Origin: an uncultured Flavobacteriales bacterium
GTDB taxonomy: Bacteria; Bacteroidota; Bacteroidia; Flavobacteriales; Weeksellaceae
DNA: 18,350 nt
Direction of reading: 5' to 3'
NCBI GenBank assembly: GCA_937876095.1
Contig: CALFIE010000104.1
Location: forward strand, 1-18,350
Positions within the stretch are counted from its first letter, which is position 1, and every line of letters begins with the position of its first letter. Below the pieces are notes generated by a model. That model saw nothing but the letters and a program-made list of their open reading frames with translations, had not been told where the DNA came from and did not search any database. Shown here in pieces: positions 1 through 7,067 of this stretch. The position numbers and the translations under genes were made by a program.

Positions 1-1
1 G

Positions 2-760
2 GGAAAAGGTGCAAGATTGCAACGTGCACTTGTACAATATTTTTTAGATAAAAATGTAGATGCTGGTTATTTAGAAGTCAATCCTCCTCATGTTGTGAAC
101 GAAGCTTCTGGTTACGGGACCGGACAATTGCCCGATAAAGAAGGACAAATGTACTATATAAATGAAGATCAATTATATCTGATTCCAACTGCGGAAGTTC
201 CGGTTACCAATATTTATAGAGATGTTTTGCTCGATGAAAAAGAATTGCCGATAAAAAATACCGCATTCTCACAATGTTACCGAAGAGAAGCAGGAAGTTA
301 TGGAGCTCATGTAAGAGGTTTGAATAGATTACACCAATTCGAAAAAGTAGAAATTGTACGATTAGAGAAACCTGAAAATTCTTATGAAGCTTTGGAAGGA
401 ATGGTAGAACATGTGAAATCTATTTTGATAGATTTGGAACTGCCTTTCAGAATTCTCAGACTTTGTGGTGGTGATCAAGGTTTTGCATCTGCAATGACTT
501 ATGATTTCGAAGTTTGGAGTGCAGCACAAGAAAAATGGTTAGAAGTTTCTTCGGTTTCTAATTTTGAAACTTTCCAAGCCAATCGTTTGAAATGCAGATA
601 CAAAGGCGATGGTAAAACACAATTGGTGCATACTTTGAACGGTTCTGCAATGGCTTTACCAAGAATTATGGCAGCTTTACTCGAAAACAACCAAGTAGAA
701 AACGGAATTAAATTACCAAAAAAAGTGGCAGAATATGCCAAGTTCGAGTTGATTAATTAA
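2..760 (+). CDS. serS: Seryl-tRNA synthetase, C-terminal part (5' end outside window)
   Basis: Charges tRNA-Ser with serine in the cytoplasm (class II aminoacyl-tRNA synthetase). The reading frame is open from position 2 with no start, and its first residues (GKGARLQRALVQYFLD) match the entrance of the catalytic domain, so the N-terminal coiled-coil arm and the true start lie upstream. About 252 residues of a usual 420-425 are visible. Seen directly: the TAEVP motif, the class II motif 2 region (CYRREAGSYG followed by RGLNRLHQFEKVE) and motif 3 near the end (NGSAMALPRIMAALLE). The TTG at 17 is an internal leucine codon, not a start. The gene ends in TAA and is followed 26 bases later by a strong hairpin terminator, so it is probably the last gene of its transcript. 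Identity is very secure. Confidence 0.97.
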   Translation, partial: GKGARLQRALVQYFLDKNVDAGYLEVNPPHVVNEASGYGTGQLPDKEGQMYYINEDQLYLIPTAEVPVTNIYRDVLLDEKELPIKNTAFSQCYRREAGSYGAHVRGLNRLHQFEKVEIVRLEKPENSYEALEGMVEHVKSILIDLELPFRILRLCGGDQGFASAMTYDFEVWSAAQEKWLEVSSVSNFETFQANRLKCRYKGDGKTQLVHTLNGSAMALPRIMAALLENNQVENGIKLPKKVAEYAKFELIN

Positions 761-786
761 TTCCTTGAAAAATTATATTCGCAAAG

Positions 787-812
787 CCACCGAAATTTTC
801 GGTGGTTTTTTT
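787..812 (+). terminator. Intrinsic terminator of serS
   Basis: CCACCGAAA (787-795) pairs perfectly with TTTCGGTGG (797-805), followed at once by seven T (806-812). The physical hairpin would open a few A-T pairs to make a loop. It lies 26 bases after the serS stop. The same 19-base hairpin recurs after umuC at 2235-2253. Confidence 0.85.
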
Positions 813-897
813 GTTTCTAATTTGTAAAAAAAAACAATTTCCAAAAAAATCAAGGAATAAAAGGACCATTTTTTTAACACTTTTAGTTTTCCACAAA

Positions 898-931
898 AAA
901 GTACTTTAGAAAAAATTTCTATTTAATTTTG
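898..931 (+). promoter_or_regulatory. Candidate umuC promoter with two palindromic operator-like sites
   Basis: TAATTTTG at 924-931 fits the Bacteroidota -7 consensus TAnnTTTG and lies 17 bases before the umuC start. I see no good -33 TTTG. Just upstream are two perfect inverted repeats that share one base: AAAGTACTTT (898-907) and TAGAAA-N3-TTTCTA (907-921). An operator overlapping a promoter would suit a damage-inducible gene, but I know no matching LexA consensus for this group, so the repressor is unidentified. In AT-rich DNA such repeats can also arise by chance. Confidence 0.4.
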
Positions 932-948
932 ATGAAAGTTTTTTAGAA

Positions 949-2226
949 ATGTACGCTTTGATTGATTGTAATAATTTTTTTGTTTCCTGCGAAAGAACGC
1001 TGGATAAATCACTCATAGACCAACCTGTGGTAGTACTTTCTAATAATGATGGCTGCATAGTTTCTAGAAGTAATGAAGCCAAAGCTTTGGGAATTCCGAT
1101 GGGAGCTCCGGTTTTCAAGTACAAAGAACTTTTCAAACAATATGGTGTGAAAAGTTTTTCGGCAAAATTCGAACTCTACAATTTCCGAAGTCAGCAAGTT
1201 ATGAATGTGATAAAAGAATATGCGCCAGATTTTGAAGCATACAGTATAGATGAAGCTTTTCTGGATTTGTCTGGCTTCGAAAAATATATCAACATTTATG
1301 AACACTCCAAAAAATTGCGAGCAGAAATTTTAGAAGCCTCAGAAATTCCCACCAGTATTGGTATTGCTCCAAGTAAAACGTTGGCAAAAATTGCCAACAG
1401 AATCGTAAAAAAATTCCCGGCACAATTTCCAGATGGAGTGTACATAATGGATACCACCGAAAAAATTGAAAAAGCGCTAAAATGGTTGGATATAGGTGAT
1501 GTTTGGGGAATTGGTAGAAAACTCACCATCAAAATGCAAGATGCAGGTGTCTATAAAGCATATGATTTGCTGAAAAAACCAGAAATGTGGATTCAAAAAC
1601 AAATGGGAATTCACGGTATAAGAATGGTAAATGAAATGAAGGGAATTCGCCAGTTGGAAATTGAAGAGCCTTCTGCAAAAAAATCTATTGCAGTGACCAG
1701 AAGTTTTATGGAGATGATAAAAGATAAAACCGAGTTGCAAGAGCGCGTAGAAATGTTTGCACACACTTGTGCAGAGAAACTACGCAGACAAAATTCTTGT
1801 TGCAAAATGATTACTGTTTTTGTGCGTACCAATAGATTCAGAAAAGATTTGCCAGAATATTACAACGGAATTACGATGCCGCTCCCAAATCCGAGTAGTT
1901 CTTCTATTATTTTAGCAAAAGCAGCTACCCAAATTTTTGAACAACTATTTCTAGAAGGCTTTCAGTACAAAAAAGCAGGAGTTATAGTCTCTGATTTTGT
2001 GCCAGAAAACGAGCGAATTACCAGTTTGTTTGATGTGGATTTGGATCAAAAACACTTGCCAATTATGAAAACTATGGATCGGCTAAACCGAAAATATGGT
2101 AAAGACAAAATAAGATTGGCAAGTCTACAACAAAAAAGCACTTTTGGTAGAAAATTGCTTTCGCCAGAATACGAAGCGTTTTTGAAAAACAATACCTTAC
2201 CAGAAGCCAACTATAGATTTCATTAA
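949..2226 (+). CDS. umuC: Y-family DNA polymerase, UmuC type (DNA polymerase V catalytic subunit)
   Basis: Error-prone translesion DNA polymerase. At 425 residues it is close to the usual UmuC length of about 420. Seen: the first catalytic Asp in MYALIDCNNFF (D6), with F11 at the steric-gate position; the second acidic pair in YSIDEAFLD (D101, E102); the SIGIAPSKTLAKIANR block (136-151); a helix-hairpin-helix at about 185-201; and a UmuC-type C-terminal region (MDRLNRKYGKDKIRLAS, 376-392). ITSLF (357-361) occupies the place of the beta-clamp-binding motif of UmuC. The ATG at 949 gives the expected N-terminus. No umuD-like gene lies beside it: the 188 bases upstream are non-coding and the downstream gene is convergent. 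UmuC needs cleaved UmuD for polymerase V activity in E. coli, so a partner elsewhere or a stand-alone role is implied. The gene sits between two identical terminator hairpins. Confidence 0.93.
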   Translation: MYALIDCNNFFVSCERTLDKSLIDQPVVVLSNNDGCIVSRSNEAKALGIPMGAPVFKYKELFKQYGVKSFSAKFELYNFRSQQVMNVIKEYAPDFEAYSIDEAFLDLSGFEKYINIYEHSKKLRAEILEASEIPTSIGIAPSKTLAKIANRIVKKFPAQFPDGVYIMDTTEKIEKALKWLDIGDVWGIGRKLTIKMQDAGVYKAYDLLKKPEMWIQKQMGIHGIRMVNEMKGIRQLEIEEPSAKKSIAVTRSFMEMIKDKTELQERVEMFAHTCAEKLRRQNSCCKMITVFVRTNRFRKDLPEYYNGITMPLPNPSSSSIILAKAATQIFEQLFLEGFQYKKAGVIVSDFVPENERITSLFDVDLDQKHLPIMKTMDRLNRKYGKDKIRLASLQQKSTFGRKLLSPEYEAFLKNNTLPEANYRFH

Positions 2227-2234
2227 CAAAAAAA

Positions 2235-2257
2235 CCACCGAAATTTTCGGTGGTTTT
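2235..2257. terminator. Bidirectional terminator between umuC and the convergent lipoprotein gene
   Basis: CCACCGAAA (2235-2243) pairs with TTTCGGTGG (2245-2253). A T run follows on the plus strand (2254-2257) and eight A precede it (2227-2234), which reads as a T run for minus-strand transcripts. It lies 8 bases after the umuC stop and 7 bases before the stop of the minus-strand gene. It is identical to the serS terminator over 23 bases. Confidence 0.85.
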
Positions 2258-2260
2258 GTG

Positions 2261-3052
2261 TTATTCTGTGGTGATGATTATTTTTTTATCCTGATTGGTG
2301 AGTTTCTTTTTCTCATTCATTAAATCTCTGGAATTTACATTGATTAGGATGGTTCTGTCGTCGATTTGTTTTACAAAATCGTGTTTGCCAACAATCGATT
2401 TTATGGGTTTTTGAAATTTCAAGGTATTGCTGAAATGCAGATTAACCAATTTCATCATACCAAACATACCTTTTGCTAATTGTTCACCATATACTTGCAT
2501 AGAATCTGCTTTAGATTTCGGTGTTTCAGTTGTTTTTTTATCCTCATTTGATTGGGAAATCTGTTGGATAAAATCAGTGGAATTAAATTTATCGGTATCT
2601 ATAGTTAATGTTTTCCCATCCCAGTTTCCAAAATTTTGTAGAGGCAATTTGTTCAGAGATTTGCTTTGTGAAAATAAATTTTGAAGTTCCTGAGGCATTA
2701 ACTTATCATATTTCAAAGAAATACCAGTAAGTTCTCCGTTGCTTTTGTTGAGTTTCAAAAACATTTTTTTCAAAACTTTGGTAGAATCGGGATTCAGAAT
2801 TACTTTTCCTTGTTTTTGAAGGTCAAAGAGACTTTTCCAGTCGGTTGTAAGATTTCCAATTCCAGGTAATGATTTAGAGTCAGAATTTTGGTTAGTCATA
2901 TTCATCATTCCCATCATACTTTGATCCATCAAAACAGTAGATTGCATACTGGTTGCAGAATCTTTGTAATAGGATGTTTCTGTTTGGATATTGCAAGACT
3001 GCAATAAGCCTAAAAATCCCACGAAAAATAATAACTTGATGTTGATTTTCAT
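2261..3052 (-). CDS. Met-rich predicted lipoprotein of unknown function
   Basis: I do not recognise the family. The ATG at 3052 gives a 263-residue protein with a lipoprotein signal: MKIN, a hydrophobic run, then the lipobox LQSC, so Cys20 would be lipidated and the protein exported. An in-frame TTG 24 bases upstream only lengthens the signal peptide and is less likely. Just after the anchor is an unusual Met-rich patch: M36, M42, M46, M47, M49, M50 and M52 (core MMGMMNM). A second short Met cluster (GMFGMM) lies further on. The rest is soluble and Lys-rich, with no cysteine after the lipobox and no enzyme motif I can name. It follows the SafE-like gene in the same direction after 84 bases, but a canonical -7 element upstream suggests its own promoter. 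A copper-related role is only a guess from the Met patch and the cbb3 neighbours. Confidence 0.75.
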   Translation of the reverse strand: MKINIKLLFFVGFLGLLQSCNIQTETSYYKDSATSMQSTVLMDQSMMGMMNMTNQNSDSKSLPGIGNLTTDWKSLFDLQKQGKVILNPDSTKVLKKMFLKLNKSNGELTGISLKYDKLMPQELQNLFSQSKSLNKLPLQNFGNWDGKTLTIDTDKFNSTDFIQQISQSNEDKKTTETPKSKADSMQVYGEQLAKGMFGMMKLVNLHFSNTLKFQKPIKSIVGKHDFVKQIDDRTILINVNSRDLMNEKKKLTNQDKKIIITTE

Positions 3053-3095
3053 TTCAATTAATAATTTAGTAACCAATCTATTACAAATTAGATAC

Positions 3096-3103
3096 CAAAG
3101 ATA
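3096..3103 (-). promoter_or_regulatory. -7 promoter element for the lipoprotein gene
   Basis: On the minus strand the sequence is TATCTTTG, an exact match to the Bacteroidota -7 consensus TAnnTTTG, 43 bases before the ATG at 3052. No convincing -33 TTTG lies at the right distance. It falls in the gap after the SafE-like stop, which suggests that the lipoprotein can be transcribed separately from the cco genes. Confidence 0.45.
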
Positions 3104-3136
3104 TCGTGAACCTAAAAAATGGAATGTAGTAAGGTT

Positions 3137-3874
3137 TTAATGGCAGTTTGCATTCTTCATACTTGCTTTTTCATTTGGATTGTGAATTTGCAGTACTTCT
3201 GCTTTTGGTGATAGGTAAGGAATGCCTAATTCTAATCCTCGAACAATGAAGAGTCCCCCCAAAATAATCATCAAAACAGGAACCAGTTTTAGAATTTTCA
3301 GCCTGAAAGTTTGTGAGATGAGGTTTCCTGCAAGTACGACTGCAAACATAAACGGAAAGGTACCCAAACCGAAAAGCACCATAAAACTTGCGCCCTGCCA
3401 AATTCCACCTGCTGCAATTGACGCTGTAAGTGCTGCATAAACCATTCCGCAAGGTAAAAATCCGTTGAGAATTCCGGTTAGAAATCGGGATTTGTAGTCT
3501 GCTTTTTGAAGCAGTTTCCCCAGATTCATTTTTACAGAAAACAAAAATTTTGAAAGAAAGGGAACTTTGTTGCTGAAATCTTGACCTCCAAAAGAAAAAA
3601 CGGCGACAATTATTAGTAAAATTCCTGCAAAAATAGTGACTTGTTTCTGGAAACCAGTCAATTGAAAACCAACACCAATCAATCCTACGATTGCTCCTAA
3701 AACTGCGTAGGTAAAGATTCTACCAAACTGATAGGTGAGATTTTGTACATAGAAATTGGCGGCTTGTTTTTTGGTTAAGCCCATAGAAAGCGCAATAGGA
3801 CCACACATACCAATACAATGGAATCCTGATAAGAATCCGAATCCAAGTGCTGATAAAATGATGCTTATTTCCAC
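3137..3874 (-). CDS. SafE/UreH-like membrane protein of the cbb3 oxidase locus
   Basis: A 245-residue polytopic membrane protein of the group annotated as sulfite exporter TauE/SafE or UreH-like (COG2836 type), often found with cbb3 oxidase genes in Bacteroidota. About six hydrophobic segments are visible. The N-terminal segment carries HCIGMCGP (H19, C20, M23, C24), and a second conserved segment carries FLPCGMVYAAL (C142). The tail ends in Asn-Cys-His. Cys/His/Met inside a membrane protein next to a copper oxidase assembly operon points to metal handling or thiol chemistry, not sulfite export, but the substrate is not proven. The start is GTG at 3874, because the next Met is residue 23 inside the motif. 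The start overlaps the end of ccoH by 10 bases, a sign of translational coupling. Confidence 0.85.
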   Translation of the reverse strand: MEISIILSALGFGFLSGFHCIGMCGPIALSMGLTKKQAANFYVQNLTYQFGRIFTYAVLGAIVGLIGVGFQLTGFQKQVTIFAGILLIIVAVFSFGGQDFSNKVPFLSKFLFSVKMNLGKLLQKADYKSRFLTGILNGFLPCGMVYAALTASIAAGGIWQGASFMVLFGLGTFPFMFAVVLAGNLISQTFRLKILKLVPVLMIILGGLFIVRGLELGIPYLSPKAEVLQIHNPNEKASMKNANCH

Positions 3875-4320
3875 AATACGTCGTAATCTATTTGGTAGGG
3901 TTTATCGTTTTGTTTCCATTTTACTTTTAAAGTATAAGGACCGGCAATAATGATATTTTTTGGAATTAAGAAACTATTTTGTGCATCTAAAGTGGTTTCT
4001 TTTTTCACATCTAAGTTAGAATCATCTGTTCGGAAGAGTACAAAATTGATTTTCCCTAGGTCAGGTTTTATAGTTTCTGGAAAATTAATTTTAATACCTT
4101 CGGAATTTTGAAAATAAATTGGTTGCGAAGTGAGTTCGGCTGCATTTTTTTTACCATCAATTACTTGCTGATATTGCAGCTCATCTTCATAATAACTGTC
4201 TGAAACCAAGTCAGAATTTTTTTTACCATTTGGGAAAATAAATATCATAAATAGGATAAATAGAATGAATGATCCTAATGCAACTACAATTCCGTGTCCC
4301 CAATTAAATTTTTTGAACAT
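3865..4320 (-). CDS. ccoH: FixH/CcoH family cbb3 oxidase assembly protein
   Basis: A 151-residue protein needed for assembly or stability of cbb3 oxidase in other bacteria. One N-terminal membrane segment (about residues 11-30) is followed by the family signature SDLVSDSYYEDELQYQ (36-51) and a periplasmic beta-rich domain ending in a YDVLWK-type tail, as in FixH proteins. It starts 17 bases after ccoG and its last codons overlap the next gene by 10 bases, so ccoG, ccoH and the SafE-like gene are almost certainly co-transcribed. FixH is a divergent family, but signature, size and position agree. Confidence 0.88.
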   Translation of the reverse strand: MFKKFNWGHGIVVALGSFILFILFMIFIFPNGKKNSDLVSDSYYEDELQYQQVIDGKKNAAELTSQPIYFQNSEGIKINFPETIKPDLGKINFVLFRTDDSNLDVKKETTLDAQNSFLIPKNIIIAGPYTLKVKWKQNDKPYQIDYDVLWK

Positions 4321-4337
4321 ATTTTTTTTAATTATTA

Positions 4338-5795
4338 TTAAAACTGTAATTTGAATGGGCCTTCGAAATAGGTTTCAAAAGTATCCACTAATTTTCCAGA
4401 TTTGTTGTAAACCCCAATTTTAATATTTTGTTTAGATAATTTTATTTCATTCTCAGGGAAACTAATGTTGATGGTACCTTTGGTCATTCCGTCTTTTTTC
4501 AAGAGGATTTCTTTTTCACCACTATAAGAAATGACACCTTTGTTTGGTTCTAGAACTTGTATAGTCACTATCATATCTTCGTTGGATTTATTCAAGAAGG
4601 TGTAATTATAGGTATTGGTAATGTTGCCATCTCGCAAGAAAAAGGTAGAACCTGCTGGTTTTATGAATTTAGCTTCCATAGTACCACGATTATAGAGTAA
4701 AAATCCTAAAAATCCTACCAAAATAGCCAATACCAAAGTGTAGGCTTTCATTCTGTTGGTAAATTTGAAAGGAATTTCTTTTTCTATTTCATCTTCAGTT
4801 GCATATCTTATAAGACCTTTTGGTAGTCCAGTTTTCACCATCACTTCATCACACGCATCTATACAAGCAGTACAATTTACACATTCTAATTGTTGACCAT
4901 TTCTAATGTCGATTCCAGTAGGACAAACTACCACACATTGGTTGCAATCTATACAATCACCTTTACCTGCTGCTTTTCGGTCTTCTCCTTTTCTGAATTT
5001 TGATCTATTTTCTCCACGTTTGAAATCGTAAAATACATTGATGGTTTGCTTATCTATTAAAACACCTTGTAATCTACCATAAGGACAAACTAAGGTACAA
5101 ACTTGCTCTCTAAACCAAGCAAACACAAAATAGAACATGAGCGCGAAAATAAGCATCACCAAAAAATTGGAAGGATTTGCAATGGGTCCTTCTTTCATGA
5201 TTTTTAGAACTTCAGCATAACCAACTATGTACATATACATAAAATGAGTGATGATGAAGGATATGAGTAAAAAAAAGGACCATTTCAAGGTGCGTTTCCA
5301 GATTTTTTCTGTATCCCAAGCTTGTTGATCCAGTCTAATTTGTTTGTTTCGGTCTCCTTCTATGGCGTATTCTATTTTTCTGAAAACCATTTCCATAAAA
5401 ACAGTTTGCGGACAAATCCATCCACAAAAAATTCTACCAAAAGCAACGGTAAATAAAATGATAAATACAATAGAAGTGATGGCTCCCATTGCTAAAATAA
5501 AGAAATCTTGAGGATAAAATGGTTGCCCTAGAATGAAGAACTTGCGATCTAGAATATTGATTAATAAAACAGGATTCCCATTGATCGTGATAAAAGGTAA
5601 AGCAAAGAAAATGATGAGAAATAGAATGCTAACCAAATTTCGGTAATTGGTATATTTACCATGTGGTTTTTTTGGGAAAACCCATTTTCTACTACCAGAT
5701 TGTTCTATGGTTGCAACAGAATCTCTAAATGTTTCTGGATCTATAACTTGACCTTGACCACCTTTTGGTTTATTTTTTTCTTCTGAATTGGGCAT
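4338..5795 (-). CDS. ccoG: Cytochrome c oxidase accessory protein CcoG (FixG/RdxA-like)
   Basis: A membrane-bound Fe-S protein of cbb3 oxidase biogenesis; in proteobacteria CcoG is linked to reduction and delivery of copper. At 485 residues it has the expected length. Seen: membrane segments at about 54-72, 97-120, 170-190 and 211-228; the FixG cysteine motifs CGWICP (124-129) and CTLVCPYGR (233-241); two ferredoxin-type clusters, C281/C284/C287/C291 and C305/C308/C311/C315, that would bind 4Fe-4S centres; a further membrane segment at about 351-367; and a C-terminal Ig-like domain typical of the family. The ATG at 5795 gives a polar N-terminus before the first membrane segment. A 165-base gap with a hairpin, a -7 element and an FNR-like palindrome separates it from ccoP, so it probably heads its own transcript. 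Confidence 0.96.
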   Translation of the reverse strand: MPNSEEKNKPKGGQGQVIDPETFRDSVATIEQSGSRKWVFPKKPHGKYTNYRNLVSILFLIIFFALPFITINGNPVLLINILDRKFFILGQPFYPQDFFILAMGAITSIVFIILFTVAFGRIFCGWICPQTVFMEMVFRKIEYAIEGDRNKQIRLDQQAWDTEKIWKRTLKWSFFLLISFIITHFMYMYIVGYAEVLKIMKEGPIANPSNFLVMLIFALMFYFVFAWFREQVCTLVCPYGRLQGVLIDKQTINVFYDFKRGENRSKFRKGEDRKAAGKGDCIDCNQCVVVCPTGIDIRNGQQLECVNCTACIDACDEVMVKTGLPKGLIRYATEDEIEKEIPFKFTNRMKAYTLVLAILVGFLGFLLYNRGTMEAKFIKPAGSTFFLRDGNITNTYNYTFLNKSNEDMIVTIQVLEPNKGVISYSGEKEILLKKDGMTKGTINISFPENEIKLSKQNIKIGVYNKSGKLVDTFETYFEGPFKLQF

Positions 5796-5839
5796 TTTTT
5801 TTGAATATTTACAAATTCATACTTTAATAAAAAATCATA

Positions 5840-5884
5840 CAAATTTACTATTTTAAAATCAAATACTTGTGTGATTTCAATCAC
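5840..5884 (-). promoter_or_regulatory. ccoG promoter with FNR-like site
   Basis: The perfect inverted repeat GTGATTTCAATCAC (5871-5884) contains TGAT-N4-ATCA, the core of FNR-type operators (consensus TTGAT-N4-ATCAA). On the minus strand a -7 element TAAATTTG (5847 down to 5840) lies downstream of it. The two centres are 34 bases apart, which puts the site near -41, the usual position for an FNR-activated class II promoter. The leader to the ccoG ATG would be about 40 bases. The likely binder is the Crp/Fnr protein encoded at 12118-12831. Confidence 0.5.
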
Positions 5885-5906
5885 TAAAATGACTTGTAAT
5901 TATATG

Positions 5907-5938
5907 ATAAAAGCCATCTTTTTAGGAATGGCTTTTAT
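5907..5938 (-). terminator. Hairpin between ccoP and ccoG
   Basis: An 11-bp perfect stem, ATAAAAGCCAT (5907-5917) with ATGGCTTTTAT (5928-5938), and a 10-base loop. It lies 22 bases after the ccoP stop. The T run on the minus strand is short and partly inside the stem, so it may end or only weaken transcription from ccoP into ccoG, or protect the ccoSNOQP mRNA. Confidence 0.55.
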
Positions 5939-5960
5939 ACATATTATAAGATAGTTTTAG

Positions 5961-6839
5961 TTATTTTTCCCAATGTGCTTCAGTTCCTTGCGGAGCTGCA
6001 CCACCTTTTGCAGTACTAATTGGTGGTAATTCTTGATTTAAGTGATATACATAAGCCGCAACTTTTTCTATATCATTTCCGTTGATCACACCGTTTTTAC
6101 CCCAAGCTTGCATAGTAGGATTGTTTTTAGAACCATTTTCTACCATATAAAACACATTTTTGAATAGTGTTTTTTCTGGTTGATTGATCCAGAAATTATC
6201 GGTCAAGTTCGGACCAATTCCTCCTTTTCCACCATCTCCGTGGCAAGACACACAATTGGTTTTGAAAATTTGTTCACCTTCCGCAATATTATCTGCATTG
6301 TATTTAGCAGTTTCTATTGTTGCTTTTACAGATGTTTTATCATTTTCTGCAATTGATGCAATTTGCGCTTTATATTCCTCATCATATTCTTTAATTGGGT
6401 GTGCAAAATCGGTAAAGAAATAAGAAATTATATAAACTATACAATATGCTGTACCAAACCAAAATAAGCCAATCCACCATTTTGGTAGCTGATTGTCGAG
6501 TTCCATAATTCCATCGAAACCATGGTCTATCAAAAGGTCTTTTTCTTCTGTAGCAGATTGTTTTTTGAATGCACTCTCGTACAAAGATTTGAAATATGGT
6601 TTTTTCTTTTCTTCTAAATAAACTGCTTTTTCTTCTGCGGTTAATTCTTTGAATTTGTTGTTTTCAATAAGATCTCCAACTGCATTGTGAATCATTGCCA
6701 TAATAGCACTTATAACTACTGTTCCCCAAAAATAGGGAGAAGAAAGGAAATCTAAACTTTGCACAAACATATAATATACTACAAATAAAATCGCAAGTAT
6801 AATAAGTATATTTACATAAACAGGGGTTCTTTGTTTCAT
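5961..6839 (-). CDS. ccoP: cbb3-type cytochrome c oxidase subunit CcoP, mono-heme form
   Basis: The membrane-bound c-type cytochrome that passes electrons to the CcoNO core. The protein has 292 residues. Seen: two N-terminal hydrophobic segments (about 7-26 and 37-53), a charged stretch, then the CcoP N-domain signature QLPKWWIGLFWFGTAY (117-132) in a third membrane segment, and one cytochrome c domain with CVSCH (C196, C199, H200) and a probable axial Met in PTMQAWG (M243). Classical proteobacterial CcoP has two CxxCH sites; only one is present here, while extra N-terminal sequence keeps the total length near 300. The frame is intact, so this is not a truncation. The gene follows ccoQ by 11 bases and ends before a hairpin. 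Confidence 0.95.
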   Translation of the reverse strand: MKQRTPVYVNILIILAILFVVYYMFVQSLDFLSSPYFWGTVVISAIMAMIHNAVGDLIENNKFKELTAEEKAVYLEEKKKPYFKSLYESAFKKQSATEEKDLLIDHGFDGIMELDNQLPKWWIGLFWFGTAYCIVYIISYFFTDFAHPIKEYDEEYKAQIASIAENDKTSVKATIETAKYNADNIAEGEQIFKTNCVSCHGDGGKGGIGPNLTDNFWINQPEKTLFKNVFYMVENGSKNNPTMQAWGKNGVINGNDIEKVAAYVYHLNQELPPISTAKGGAAPQGTEAHWEK

Positions 6840-6850
6840 GATAATTTATT

Positions 6851-7039
6851 TTATAAATTGAAAGTTTGATCGTCTTCTAAAGGTGCTTCTTCAGCTTCAG
6901 AAAAATATTTTTTGGGTTTAGAAAACACATAATATACAATTCCGAGAAACAACAAAATAAAAAGTAGCATAGCAATCGTTTGATAAAGACCAGCATGGTC
7001 ACCATTGGTAAGTATGTCTTTAAAATTTTGAGGTATCAT
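6851..7039 (-). CDS. ccoQ: CcoQ/FixQ-like small subunit of cbb3 oxidase
   Basis: A 62-residue protein with one membrane segment (about 20-39, LYQTIAMLLFILLFLGIVYYV), a short Lys-Pro turn (SKPKKYF) and an acidic cytoplasmic tail (EAEEAPLEDD). This is the plan of CcoQ/FixQ, which stabilises the interaction of CcoP with the core. Similarity in such small proteins is weak, so the call rests largely on position between ccoNO (28 bases upstream) and ccoP (11 bases downstream) and on the topology. ATG start at 7039. Confidence 0.85.
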   Translation of the reverse strand: MIPQNFKDILTNGDHAGLYQTIAMLLFILLFLGIVYYVFSKPKKYFSEAEEAPLEDDQTFNL

Positions 7040-7067
7040 AAGCTAAATCTTTAGATAAACATTTTTA

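Noticed and set aside
3053..3076. TTG-initiated extension of the lipoprotein gene
   Set aside because: The ATG at 3052 gives a normal lipoprotein signal; the extra eight residues add charge before it without benefit.
5870..5885. Reading the ccoG palindrome as a cAMP-CRP site (TGTGA-N6-TCAC)
   Set aside because: The ccoS and 13868 sites share only the TGAT-N4-ATCA core and lack the GTGA outer bases, so the FNR-type reading explains all three.
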